A stretch of 64,000 nt of DNA from positions 24,979 to 88,978 of the forward strand of contig JBHJOH010000077.1 in NCBI GenBank assembly GCA_050329955.1. The letters run 5' to 3'. The translations under genes and the position numbers were made by a program. This DNA is from JAOUGY01 sp050329955 (GTDB taxonomy: Bacteria > Actinomycetota > Acidimicrobiia > Spongiisociales > ZC4RG35). Below are positions 38,275-46,642 of the stretch, piece after piece. Position 1 is the stretch's first letter. Every line of letters starts with the position of its first letter. The notes under the pieces are model-generated. The model worked only from the letters and a program-made list of their open reading frames with translations. It was not told the origin of the DNA and searched no databases.

Positions 38275-38748
38275 ATGCACCTCGTCTCATACCTGAGCCC
38301 GGGCCTTCCCGAGGGGCTCTTCCATCATCTCGGGGCTGTCCTGTCGAGGGCACTCCGCGTGGCGGTGGAGGTCTCGTTCGTCACCGAGGCTTCGGGCCCG
38401 TCACCCGACCTGGCCGACCCACTGCGGGGTGCCGATGTGGCGTTCGTGTGCGGTCCGTCGTACGTGGAGTTGCGCCGGGTGGATGCCCATCGCAGCATCG
38501 AGCTGGTCAGGTCAGGGAGGGCGGAGGCGGCAGCCATCGACGCCAACACACTGCGGCGCGTCGACCGCTCGGGCCTGAAGGTGGTGCACACGTTCGGCCC
38601 TCATCCGGTGCAGCCGATCGTGGCCCACCCGGGATTCCCGATGATCGAGGCCGTGGCCGAAACATTGGGCTCGGCCCGTGCGCCCGAGTGGGGGGTGCTC
38701 GGCTTCGCCGCCGTCACCGAGCAGGACTACCCCGAATCGTTGGACTGA
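38275..38748 (+). CDS. PhnD-like ABC substrate-binding protein with a large internal deletion
   Basis: The 157-residue protein begins VSYLSPGLPEGLFHHLGAVL and continues to DVAFVCGPSYVELR, which matches the N-terminal half of PhnD/phosphonate-binding proteins. It then jumps directly to HRSIELVRSGRAEAAAIDANTL and VHTFGPHPVQPIVAHPGF, the C-terminal part. The normal intervening segment, with the YF-SDVV-DLRG core, is missing, an estimated loss of 85-130 residues (from memory of the family). The frame stays open across the join, so this could be an in-frame deletion or a genuinely short variant. There is no signal peptide or permease gene next to it. Start uncertain; a GTG at 38155 overlaps the dehydrogenase stop. 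Confidence 0.6.
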   Translation: MHLVSYLSPGLPEGLFHHLGAVLSRALRVAVEVSFVTEASGPSPDLADPLRGADVAFVCGPSYVELRRVDAHRSIELVRSGRAEAAAIDANTLRRVDRSGLKVVHTFGPHPVQPIVAHPGFPMIEAVAETLGSARAPEWGVLGFAAVTEQDYPESLD

Positions 38749-38754
38749 CTCCGT

Positions 38755-39174
38755 TCAGACCTCGGGAAGGCTCGCCAGTCGGACCGCCGCCTTCTCCTGT
38801 TCGGACGGCTCGAGCTGGTGGTACGACAGCTCGATGGCGGTCCAGAGCGACTTGGACATCGGGTAATACAGAATGGGACCGAGTCCGGCGACGGCCACCG
38901 TGGCGATCAGCAGTCCCCTCCACGGCACATCCGGCCAGAAGCCGATCCATCCGCCCACCAACACGAGCAGGAACGACCCGAAGCTCATGATCGTGTTGAT
39001 GATCATCGCCCCCACCCAGTATCCGGGCTCCCGTTCGAACACGAACCCGCACGCCGGGCACGACTCACGCATTTTCAGCCAGTTGTGGAACGAGGGCCCG
39101 TTCCCGCAGCGGGCGCAGCGCCGCTTGATCGCTCGGCCCACCAGCGGCCAGAACCCGACATCCGGATCTCTCAC
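38755..39174 (-). CDS. DUF983 family protein with zinc motif and two membrane helices
   Basis: The 139-residue protein has GRAIKRRCARCGNGPSFHNW and SCPACGFVFEREPGYWVGAM, giving two CxxC pairs, then two hydrophobic helices (IINTIMSFGSFLLVLVGGWI and LLIATVAVAGLGPILYY). This is the DUF983 layout; function unknown. The GTG start at 39174 is chosen because the conserved part starts immediately after. Its upstream region contains a 23-bp inverted repeat with nested palindromes, likely regulatory or structural. It lies 6 bp from the convergent PhnD-like gene. Confidence 0.82.
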   Translation of the reverse strand: MRDPDVGFWPLVGRAIKRRCARCGNGPSFHNWLKMRESCPACGFVFEREPGYWVGAMIINTIMSFGSFLLVLVGGWIGFWPDVPWRGLLIATVAVAGLGPILYYPMSKSLWTAIELSYHQLEPSEQEKAAVRLASLPEV

Positions 39175-39207
39175 AGTCGCCAGGCTAAACCGTTGCCCGT
39201 TGCCACT

Positions 39208-39272
39208 CACCTTTTGCACATTGTGCAGAACGCACGCGATTCGCCCACCTTCTGCACAATGTGCAAAAGGTG
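39208..39272. repeat. 23-bp perfect inverted repeat with nested TGCACAWTGTGCA palindromes
   Basis: Arms at 39208-39230 and 39250-39272 are exact reverse complements, separated by 19 bp. Each arm also contains its own near-palindrome: TGCACATTGTGCA (39216-39228) and TGCACAATGTGCA (39252-39264). The element sits upstream of DUF983 and just beyond the end of the ABC permease gene. It could be a pair of operator sites for a dimeric regulator, a large terminator hairpin for the permease transcript, or a mobile palindromic unit. No T-run follows. Confidence 0.8.
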
Positions 39273-39273
39273 G

Positions 39274-39294
39274 GCTCGTCGCTCGTCGCTCATT
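39274..39294 (+). repeat. Heptamer repeat (GCTCGTC) of three units at the 3' end of the ABC permease gene
   Basis: The units are GCTCGTC, GCTCGTC, GCTCATT in perfect 7-bp register. The last four bases overlap the final codons of the permease gene, whose stop is at 39290-39292. A two-unit array (CGTTGCC twice) lies at 39191-39204 on the other side of the inverted repeat. Confidence 0.6.
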
Positions 39295-41758
39295 CGTACG
39301 CGATCGCTCCCAGCACGTCAAGGCGTCCGGCTTTGCGGGCGGGCCAGGCGGCGGCGACAACGCCGGCGATGGCGGCCGCTCCGAGCCAGATGGCGAGCTG
39401 ACCGAACGGTATGTCGATTGCGCCGAGGCCCTCGTCTGCGAGGGAGATCACTACTGCCGTGCCGAGGGTCGAACCAACGATCACCCCGAGCGTCGCCCCG
39501 AAGACGGCGATGATGACCGCCTCGGATCGGATCATCCGGCCAACCTGCCCACGTCCCATGCCGACCGCCCGCAGCAGGCCGATCTCCCGGGTCCGCTCCA
39601 CGATCGACAGCATGAGGGTGTTGGCGATGCCCATCACCGCGATGAGGATGGCCAGTCCGAGCAGGCCCGTGAAGAGGCCCACCAGCTGGTCGACCTGGCG
39701 CTCGGCGTCGGCGATGACCTCGGATCTGGTCGAGACTTCGACGTTGGGGAACCGTCCGAGGGCGGTACCGAGGATGTCCGCCCCCTCGTCCACCGACACA
39801 CCTTCTGTCAGCGACACGAAGGCAAGCGAGGCGTCGAGTGGACCCACGGCGTCGTCGAGCGTCTGTACCGCCACCAGAATCGTTCCCAGGTTGGCGTTGG
39901 TGAATGTGCCCGTCAACGCGACTTCGACCGGGCCGGGCCCACCTTCGATGGTGACCATGTCGCCGATCGCCAAACCCCTGTCAGTGGCCGTCCCTGCCAG
40001 CATGAGGGCGCCGTCGGCCAGCAACGCCGGATCCCAGCCGTCGCCCCCGTCGAACACGGCTCCGATGCTGGCGGGATCGACCCCGGCCCAGTCCTGCCAG
40101 AACGTCACCGGCGACAGCACCGCCACCTCGTCGGTTTCAGCCACGGCTTCGAGCGCCGCATCGCTGATGCCTACGGCGAAGTTGCTGCTCTGCAGCGACA
40201 GGTCGGCGGGGAAAGCCTCGTCGAGTGTGTCGACCACCGAGGCCTTGACCGAGGCAGCAAACACCGACACGAACGCCACCAGCGCCACACCGATCATGAG
40301 GGCCGATGCGGTGGCGGCCGAGCGCCGGGGATTGCGGGTGGTGTTCTCGCGGGCCAGCTTGCCGGTCACGCCCCGGAACGGGCTGCCCAGGATCGCCGCC
40401 GCCGGCCGCGAGAACAGCGGGGCGAGCACCGAAACGCCCAGGAACACGACCAACGCTCCCGCTCCCACCCAGATCGCCGGGCTCGGGATGTCGCCGAACA
40501 GCGACATCCCGATCGCGGTCGATCCGGCCAACAGCGCGGTGCCGCCCACCATCCCACGTCGTCGGAGTGAGCCGGGTGTCGAGGTCTCGATGGCCTCGGC
40601 CCGCATGGCGGCCACCGGCGGCACCTTGGCGGCCCGGCGGGCGGGCAGCAGCGCCGACACCAGCGTGACCACCACACCCACCCCCATACCAACCGCGATC
40701 GTCCGGGGTAGCAGGGTGATCGGTCCGTCGGGTACTTCGAGGCCGAAGTTCGCCATCCCCGCCTTGATTCCCATCGCCAGGCCGATGCCGGCCGCTACTC
40801 CCACCGTCGACGCCACCACTGACACCATCAGCGCCTCGATGGTCACCAGCCTGGTGACCTGACGACTGGTGGCGCCGATCGCCCGCAACAACGCCAGCTC
40901 GCGTGTCCGTTGCCCGACGATGATCCGGAAGGTGTTCTGGATGATGAAGCCGCCCACCAGCACCGACACAGCAGCGAACGCCAGTAGGGCCGTGTTCAGG
41001 AACGACAGGCCCTCGGTGACTCCGTCGAGCTGCTCGCTGGTCTGCTGCTCACCGGTGACCGCCTCCAGTCCTTTCGGGAGGGCCTCGCCGACCACGTTTG
41101 CAAGTTGATCGGGCTCGAGCGAGCCCACTGTGTCGATGGAGCTGAGCTTGCCCTCCAGATCGAAGAGCCGTTGTGCCTCGGACAGCTCGAAGACGGCCAG
41201 GGTTGCCCCCGCCAGATTGTCCTCTGTCCCGAAGTTGACCAGCCCGACCAGTTCGAACTCCTCGACACCGCCCTCCGTCTGGATCTCGACCAGATCGCCC
41301 AGCGACCACCCGTTGGCTTCGGCGGTGGCAACGTCGATTGCGGCCTCGCCCGGCGCCGCCGGTGCCCGACCGTTGCCGTCGGCGATGCGGAGCGGGTTGA
41401 GTGCCTCGGCGTCGATCCACGAGAACCCGAGCGTGGGGGGACCCTGCCCACCGATGGGGTCGCCGGCCTCGTCGACGATCTGGGCGAATCCCTCCACGAA
41501 CCCGGCTGCCTGCTCGACCCCGTCGAGTGCGGCGATCCGGTCGAGGACGGCGGCGTCGATGGCGGTGTCGTCAACCGGGCGGACCGTCACGTCGATGCCG
41601 GCGTAGACATCGGAGAACAGGTTCTCGAAGCGGGCATTGATGGTGTCGGTGAACACGAAGCTCCCCGACACGAACGCCACACCGACCACGATGGCGGCCG
41701 CCGTCAGCAGGAACCTCAACCGATGGGCGAGCACGCCCTTGAGTGCGGTGGCGAACAC
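39290..41758 (-). CDS. ABC exporter permease, FtsX-like with two repeats (MacB/LolCE type)
   Basis: The 822-residue protein has an N-terminal TM helix (RLRFLLTAAAIVVGVAFVSG), a large extracytoplasmic domain, and FtsX-type TM bundles at about residues 265-380 (AAVSVLVGGFIIQNTFRIIV, then RTRELALLRAIGATSRQ). Another pair lies near the C-terminus (IAVMGIANTLMLSIVERTRE, LLRAVGMGRGQVGRMI). The duplicated architecture matches large actinobacterial permeases of lipid or lipoprotein transport. The GTG start lies one base after the ATPase stop codon. Its 3' end is overlapped by a heptamer repeat. Confidence 0.9.
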   Translation of the reverse strand: MFATALKGVLAHRLRFLLTAAAIVVGVAFVSGSFVFTDTINARFENLFSDVYAGIDVTVRPVDDTAIDAAVLDRIAALDGVEQAAGFVEGFAQIVDEAGDPIGGQGPPTLGFSWIDAEALNPLRIADGNGRAPAAPGEAAIDVATAEANGWSLGDLVEIQTEGGVEEFELVGLVNFGTEDNLAGATLAVFELSEAQRLFDLEGKLSSIDTVGSLEPDQLANVVGEALPKGLEAVTGEQQTSEQLDGVTEGLSFLNTALLAFAAVSVLVGGFIIQNTFRIIVGQRTRELALLRAIGATSRQVTRLVTIEALMVSVVASTVGVAAGIGLAMGIKAGMANFGLEVPDGPITLLPRTIAVGMGVGVVVTLVSALLPARRAAKVPPVAAMRAEAIETSTPGSLRRRGMVGGTALLAGSTAIGMSLFGDIPSPAIWVGAGALVVFLGVSVLAPLFSRPAAAILGSPFRGVTGKLARENTTRNPRRSAATASALMIGVALVAFVSVFAASVKASVVDTLDEAFPADLSLQSSNFAVGISDAALEAVAETDEVAVLSPVTFWQDWAGVDPASIGAVFDGGDGWDPALLADGALMLAGTATDRGLAIGDMVTIEGGPGPVEVALTGTFTNANLGTILVAVQTLDDAVGPLDASLAFVSLTEGVSVDEGADILGTALGRFPNVEVSTRSEVIADAERQVDQLVGLFTGLLGLAILIAVMGIANTLMLSIVERTREIGLLRAVGMGRGQVGRMIRSEAVIIAVFGATLGVIVGSTLGTAVVISLADEGLGAIDIPFGQLAIWLGAAAIAGVVAAAWPARKAGRLDVLGAIAYE

Positions 41759-41759
41759 G

Positions 41760-42506
41760 TCAGTTCCCCAGCAGTTTCATGCGGTCCAGTACCGACTCGG
41801 GCGTCGGCCGGTCGAGTTGGTCGACCACCGCTCCGTCGGCGAGGAAGACCACCCGGTCGGCGTAGCCAGCGGCGGAGGGGTCGTGGGTGACCATCACGAT
41901 GGTCTGGCCGAACTGGCGCACGGCATGCTGCATGAAGCCGAGCAGCTCGGCGCCGCTCTTCGAGTCGAGGTTGCCGCTGGGCTCGTCGGCGAAGACGATC
42001 TCGGGTCGGGACACCAGCGCCCGGGCGGCGGCCACCCGCTGCTGCTGCCCGCCGGACAGCTCGCTCGGACGGTGCGCCAGCCGATCGGTCAATCCGACGG
42101 TGGCAACCACCTGGTCGAACCAGGGGCGATCCACGCTCTCCCCGGCGATGGTGAGCGGGAGGACGATGTTCTCCTCGGCGGTGAGCGTCGGGATCAGGTT
42201 GAAGGCCTGGAAGATGAAGCCGACCTTGCGGCGGCGAAGCTCGGTGAGCTTGCGGTCGTTGAGGGTGCCGAGCTCCACGTCACCGATGTGGACCGTTCCT
42301 GCGTTGAGCGAGTCGAGGCCGGCGATGGTGTGCAGCAGCGTCGACTTGCCCGAACCCGAAGGCCCCATGATGGCGGTGAACATGCTTCGTTCGAACTCGA
42401 CGGTCACGCCGTCGAGTGCCTTTACGACGGCATCGCCGTGGCCGTAGTGCTTGACCCCGCCCGACATTCGGGCCGCGATGCCGGATCTGATCTCTGTGAG
42501 TGTCAC
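41760..42506 (-). CDS. ABC transporter ATP-binding protein, LolD/MacB type
   Basis: The 248-residue ATPase powers the adjacent permease. It shows Walker A (IMGPSGSGKSTLLHTIAG), Q-loop FQAFNLIPTLTAEENIVLP, signature LSGGQQQRVAAARALV, Walker B (IVFADEPSGNLDS) and H-loop VMVTHDP. The GTG at 42506 is selected because GGAG lies just upstream; longer starts would add an unconserved tail. The gene is separated by 176 bp from the sugar isomerase gene upstream, a space that shows no clear gene. Confidence 0.92.
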   Translation of the reverse strand: MTLTEIRSGIAARMSGGVKHYGHGDAVVKALDGVTVEFERSMFTAIMGPSGSGKSTLLHTIAGLDSLNAGTVHIGDVELGTLNDRKLTELRRRKVGFIFQAFNLIPTLTAEENIVLPLTIAGESVDRPWFDQVVATVGLTDRLAHRPSELSGGQQQRVAAARALVSRPEIVFADEPSGNLDSKSGAELLGFMQHAVRQFGQTIVMVTHDPSAAGYADRVVFLADGAVVDQLDRPTPESVLDRMKLLGN

Positions 42507-42682
42507 GTCGTCTCCTCGTGTGCGGTACTCGTCGAGATCATCGGGGACCGGGCCGGACGTGACCATCGGGGATGACCCGCCGGACACCCCTGGCGTGTCC
42601 GGGTCGGCTCAGGGAGGGTTGGACGCGCTGGCGAACCGGGTGCGAAGGCCAACGAGCCGACGGCCCCGTGCCGGGGTGGCGG

Positions 42683-43597
42683 TCAGCCCATCGCTTCGAT
42701 GGTGTAGCCCGCCTCCTGCAGCGACCTCCGGAACCACGACCACCCCTGGTCGAAGGCGATCCGCTCCTGCTCGATCGCCGCCACAGGCGCCAGCAGGTTG
42801 CCGTCGATGCGAACCGCCCCCTCCCGGGGGATGAACGGTGGGGTGTCGGGGGTGGTGGCCGCTCGGAGTGGAGCCACGTACGACCAGACGTTCTCGAAGC
42901 AGAACCGCCGCACGCCAGCTGCGTAGAGCCGGTTGGTCTGGTCGATGATCGGAAGACGGCCCGCTCCCATCGGCACACCCTGGACCCACCTCCCGTGGTG
43001 GTCCTCCACGATCTCGTGATCCTTGGCGTGAACCCGGGCGGTGTAGGGCGCCATCGCCTCGAGGGCGGCGATGGGGTCTTCGCCCACCATCTGACTGTTC
43101 CCGTAGTCGTACAGTGCCCGAATCGACGGGTGGTCGACGGCGGCGAGGATCCGGGCGATGACCGGACCGGTGAAGTCCTCGTGGTTCTCGAGCACCACCA
43201 GCACCCCGGCATCGGCTGCCATCGGTCCCACCGCCACGAGATCACCGATGGTCCGCTCGATGATGTCGGGGAGGTCGCCGGTGTGGCGGGTGTAGGTGCG
43301 GAGGGTATCGGCTCCCACCGCCGTGGCCACCCCGAGCATGTGCTGTACGTGTTCGGGCTCGGTGCTCGAGGTGTCGATCTCACACGGCATCCCTGTCAGG
43401 TGTTGGCGCACGGAGGCCAGGTGGGCGGAGGAAATGCCGCCCAGATCACGGAAACCTGGCCCGTTCGCTGAGATGTTGACTCCGGTGAAGCCCTGCGCAC
43501 GGGCGTGGTCGATGTAGTCGAAGACGTTCATGGCCTCGTACCGCAGATGGAACCGAAGGCTGAAGCTGTGGACGTGCATCCCGATCGACCGGCTCAT
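42683..43597 (-). CDS. Xylose-isomerase-like TIM barrel, sugar phosphate isomerase/epimerase family
   Basis: The 304-residue protein is an AP-endonuclease-2/xylose isomerase-like barrel: ARAQGFTGVNISANGP, VLENHEDFTGPVIARI, IRALYDYGNSQMVGEDP, VHAKDHEI, with E, D, H and E metal ligands spread as in the family. Such enzymes interconvert ketoses and aldoses or dehydrate polyols. The stop lies 4 bp past the start of the next gene upstream on this strand, an aminoglycoside-kinase-like enzyme, so the two act together, perhaps in degrading a phosphorylated sugar or polyol. Substrate unknown. Confidence 0.82.
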   Translation of the reverse strand: MSRSIGMHVHSFSLRFHLRYEAMNVFDYIDHARAQGFTGVNISANGPGFRDLGGISSAHLASVRQHLTGMPCEIDTSSTEPEHVQHMLGVATAVGADTLRTYTRHTGDLPDIIERTIGDLVAVGPMAADAGVLVVLENHEDFTGPVIARILAAVDHPSIRALYDYGNSQMVGEDPIAALEAMAPYTARVHAKDHEIVEDHHGRWVQGVPMGAGRLPIIDQTNRLYAAGVRRFCFENVWSYVAPLRAATTPDTPPFIPREGAVRIDGNLLAPVAAIEQERIAFDQGWSWFRRSLQEAGYTIEAMG

Positions 43598-44445
43598 GCC
43601 AACTCCTGCAGTAACTGTGCCTCAGCCTCCAGCGCCCGTCGGTACCTGGCTGCGACCTCGGGGTCGGAGCCGGAGAGGCGGTGCGCCCTGGCGGAACAGT
43701 AGGCGGCGATCCGCCAGAGGTAGGCGGGTCGAAGTGCCTGGAAACGCTCGACCGTCTCGTCGTGGTCGTACGCCGCCAGGAACGACTCGACCTCGGACCG
43801 GCCCAGTGGAGGCCTTTCGTAGAGGATCTGCATGGCCGGAGACGTGAAACAGACGATATCCTCGACGGCGTCGCCGTCGCCGGGGCATTGCCAGTCGATG
43901 AGCCGCAGGCCCTGCGGAGTGGAGATCATGTTCCCTGGGCCGCAGTCGGTGTGGACCAGCGAACCGGCCCGGCCTTCCCGTGACAGGCGGGGGAACGGCA
44001 GATCGAGCGTCGCACCGCCCCAATCGAGGATCGCCCGGGCGTGGGCGAGGATCCCGGTGGAGCCGACGGCAAGAGGCCGCAGACCGACCGGTTCGATGTC
44101 GTGGACCCGCCTCAGCAGCCGGGCCGCTTCCGACACAGACCCGTCCCAACTCGGGCCCTCCAGGAACTTGGTGACCAGCAGCCGTGCTTCGGGCACATAG
44201 GCGACGGGGTCGGAAGCGATGCGGCGACCGGCGATCAACGCCGTCGCCGCCGCCTCGATGGCCGGGTCGTTCGGGAAGTAGGGGTTGTCTGAAGAATCGG
44301 CGAAGCGTTTCGCCACCCAGCGTCGTCCGTCGCCGAGATCCAGCCTCACGACGGTGTTCCAGTACCCGCCGCTGAGAGGCGTCTCTTCGACCGCGGTCCC
44401 GCTCGGGATGACCCCGGCTTCGATCAGGTCCTGCACGATTCCCAC
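43594..44445 (-). CDS. Aminoglycoside/choline-kinase-like phosphotransferase (APH family)
   Basis: The 283-residue protein has a kinase fold: SGGYWNTVVRLDLGDGRRWV, LVTKFLEGPSWDG, the catalytic HTDCGPGNM with D as base, and the metal-binding LRLIDWQCPGDGDAVEDI. Members phosphorylate sugars, choline or antibiotics. The 4-bp overlap with the downstream isomerase gene suggests a small-molecule sugar substrate rather than resistance. Divergent from pdxH with 38 bp between starts. Confidence 0.85.
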   Translation of the reverse strand: MGIVQDLIEAGVIPSGTAVEETPLSGGYWNTVVRLDLGDGRRWVAKRFADSSDNPYFPNDPAIEAAATALIAGRRIASDPVAYVPEARLLVTKFLEGPSWDGSVSEAARLLRRVHDIEPVGLRPLAVGSTGILAHARAILDWGGATLDLPFPRLSREGRAGSLVHTDCGPGNMISTPQGLRLIDWQCPGDGDAVEDIVCFTSPAMQILYERPPLGRSEVESFLAAYDHDETVERFQALRPAYLWRIAAYCSARAHRLSGSDPEVAARYRRALEAEAQLLQELA

Positions 44446-44483
44446 GATGCGGACAACCGTATCGGGCGCAGTAGGTTTCGGCC

Positions 44484-45131
44484 ATGACCAATGGCGACCG
44501 GATGCGAGAGATCAGGACCGACTACGAGGCCGAGGGCATCGACGTGGCCGACGTCGACCCTGATCCGGTGGTGGAGTTCGACGCGTGGTTCACCGGTGCC
44601 ATCGAGGCGGGGGTGGATCAACCGAACGCCTTCGTGCTGTCGACGGTCGGCCCGAACGGGCGGCCCTCGGCGCGAACTGTGCTCATGAAGGACTTCGATG
44701 GCGCGGGGTTCGTGTTCTTCACCAACTACCAGAGCCGCAAGTCGAACGAGATCGACGACAACGACGCCGTGTCGATGCTGTTCCTGTGGCTCCCCTTGCA
44801 CCGCCAGATACGCATCGAGGGGCGGGCCACGCCGGTCCCAGCGGAGGAGTCCGACGATTACTTCGCCACCCGCCCCCCGGCGGCGCGGTTGGGTGCCCAC
44901 GCTTCCCCTCAGAGCCGTGAGATAGCGAGCCGTCACTGGCTCGAGGCCCGGGTCGCAGAGCTCGAAGTGGAGTTCCCCGACGCCGCGGCTCCCAGGCCGG
45001 CCCACTGGGGCGGCTTCCGTGTGGCTCCCGACCTCTTCGAGTTCTGGCAGGGGCGACCCAGCCGTCTTCACGACCGGGTGCTCTACGTTCCCGCCGAGGG
45101 CGGTTGGAAGCGTTCGCGGCTGGCCCCGTAG
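44484..45131 (+). CDS. pdxH: Pyridoxamine 5'-phosphate oxidase
   Basis: FMN-dependent PdxH oxidises pyridoxine or pyridoxamine 5'-phosphate to PLP. The 215-residue protein has AFVLSTVGPNGRPSARTVLM, FFTNYQSRKSNEID, LWLPLHRQIRIEGRATPVP and the C-terminal WQGRPSRLHDRVLYVPAEGGW with the RxH substrate contacts. Length is normal. It is divergent from the kinase gene and 52 bp before the MBL gene. Confidence 0.93.
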   Translation: MTNGDRMREIRTDYEAEGIDVADVDPDPVVEFDAWFTGAIEAGVDQPNAFVLSTVGPNGRPSARTVLMKDFDGAGFVFFTNYQSRKSNEIDDNDAVSMLFLWLPLHRQIRIEGRATPVPAEESDDYFATRPPAARLGAHASPQSREIASRHWLEARVAELEVEFPDAAAPRPAHWGGFRVAPDLFEFWQGRPSRLHDRVLYVPAEGGWKRSRLAP

Positions 45132-45183
45132 CTGCGCGGTTCCCAGCTGGTCGGGCTTTCGATGCCGTCTCTACACTCGCACC

Positions 45184-45933
45184 GTGCGGCTTCACGTCCT
45201 CGGTTCCAATGGTACCTACCCTTCGCCCGGTCGGCCGGCTTCGGGCTATGCCGTCGAGCACGGTTCCACGGTGATCTGGATGGACGCCGGACCGGGCACG
45301 TTCACGGCACTGTGGGACCGCTTCGACCTCGGATCGATCTCGGCGATCATCGCCTCACATGAACACCCCGACCACTGCCTCGATCTGCTGGCCGCCTACC
45401 ACGCCCTCGCCTACGGCGCCGATTCCCATCCTCCGATCCCGGTCTACTGCCCCAGCCCCGTGGTCGATCGCGTACGCGGATTCGTGCGAGCGGGGGAGGG
45501 GCATGCCATCGACACGGTGTTCGACTTCCGGCCGGTAGAGGGCGGCGACGAGGTGACGATCGGTGACGTGTCGGTGCGGTTCCGTCGTGCCGATCACTCG
45601 GTGCCCACCATCGCATCCAGACTCGAGGCAGGGAACCACGTGCTGGCGTACTCGGCCGACACGGGGACCGCGGGGAGTTGGCACGACATCGCCGACGACG
45701 CCGACCTGTTCCTGTGTGAAGCCTCGTACCAGGGGGAACCGGGAGCGCACGCCTACACCCAGCACCTGACCGCCAACGAGGCGGGGCGCATCGCCCGGGA
45801 GCGGCGGTCCCGGCGGCTGGTGCTCACCCACATCCCACCGCATCTCGACGCGTCGATCTCGATCGACGAGGCCGAGGCCACCTTCGACCGGCCCGTCGCA
45901 TTGGCGGTGCCGGGAGCGATCCACGAACTGTGA
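45184..45933 (+). CDS. MBL-fold metallohydrolase, Rv1339-like (cAMP phosphodiesterase type)
   Basis: The 249-residue protein has the metallo-beta-lactamase HxHxDH motif as SHEHPDHCLDLL and further ligands in RRADHSVPTI, AYSADTGTAGSWHDI and LVLTHIPPHL. In M. tuberculosis the homologous Rv1339 lies before rph and has been shown to hydrolyse cAMP in an atypical way; the same order is found here. A GTG start is used because the conserved first strand begins there. It sits 7 bp before rph. The cAMP role is by analogy, not shown. Confidence 0.85.
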   Translation: MRLHVLGSNGTYPSPGRPASGYAVEHGSTVIWMDAGPGTFTALWDRFDLGSISAIIASHEHPDHCLDLLAAYHALAYGADSHPPIPVYCPSPVVDRVRGFVRAGEGHAIDTVFDFRPVEGGDEVTIGDVSVRFRRADHSVPTIASRLEAGNHVLAYSADTGTAGSWHDIADDADLFLCEASYQGEPGAHAYTQHLTANEAGRIARERRSRRLVLTHIPPHLDASISIDEAEATFDRPVALAVPGAIHEL

Positions 45934-45940
45934 GGACGAT

Positions 45941-46642
45941 ATGGCGAGAGACCGCGCAGACGACGAACTGAGACCTGTCCGTATGCACCTGGCGTACACC
46001 CAGAGCACCCCCGGGTCGGTGCTGATCGAGATGGGACGCACCCGTGTGTTGTGCACGGCGTCGGTGGAGGACGATATCCCCCGTTGGATGCGCGACTCCG
46101 GGAAGGGCTGGGTGACCGTCGAGTACGGCATGCTTCCCGGGTCCTCCAACGATCGGATCCGGCGCGACTCCTACACCAAGGGTCGCCAGCAGGAGATCTC
46201 CCGGCTGATCGGCCGGGCATTGCGGGCGGTGGTGGACACCACCGCCATGAACGAACGGATGGTGCGGGTCGACTGCGACGTGATCGAGGCCGACGGTGGT
46301 ACCCGCACCGCCGCCATCACCGGCGCCTGGGTGGCCTTGTGGGACGCCTGCCAGTGGGCGATCGACCGTTCCATGATGACCCGCAACCCGATCATCGACC
46401 AGGTGGCCGCTGTTTCGGTGGGGATGGTGGGGGGTGCAACACTTCTCGATCTCGAATACGAGAGCGACGCAGCGGCGGACGTCGATCTGAATGTCGTCAT
46501 GTCCGGCAGGGGAGGACTGGTCGAGGTGCAGGGCACCGCCGAAGGTTCGGTGTTCGACCGGGCCGACCTCGACCGGATGCTCGACCTGGCCGAGGTCGGC
46601 GTCGCCGAGTTGCTCGACCTCCAGAAGCAGGCCACGGCGTGA
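45941..46642 (+). CDS. rph: Ribonuclease PH
   Basis: RNase PH trims tRNA 3' ends by phosphorolysis. The 233-residue protein has the family motifs GSVLIEMGRTRVLCTASVED, VEYGMLPGSSNDRIRRD, GRQQEISRLIGRALRAVVD, DVIEADGGTRTAAITGA and LDLEYESDAAADVDLNVVM. Adjacent rdgB follows with a 4-bp overlap, a common pair. Since most tRNA genes here lack CCA, 3' maturation needs both trimming and CCA addition. Confidence 0.95.
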   Translation: MARDRADDELRPVRMHLAYTQSTPGSVLIEMGRTRVLCTASVEDDIPRWMRDSGKGWVTVEYGMLPGSSNDRIRRDSYTKGRQQEISRLIGRALRAVVDTTAMNERMVRVDCDVIEADGGTRTAAITGAWVALWDACQWAIDRSMMTRNPIIDQVAAVSVGMVGGATLLDLEYESDAAADVDLNVVMSGRGGLVEVQGTAEGSVFDRADLDRMLDLAEVGVAELLDLQKQATA

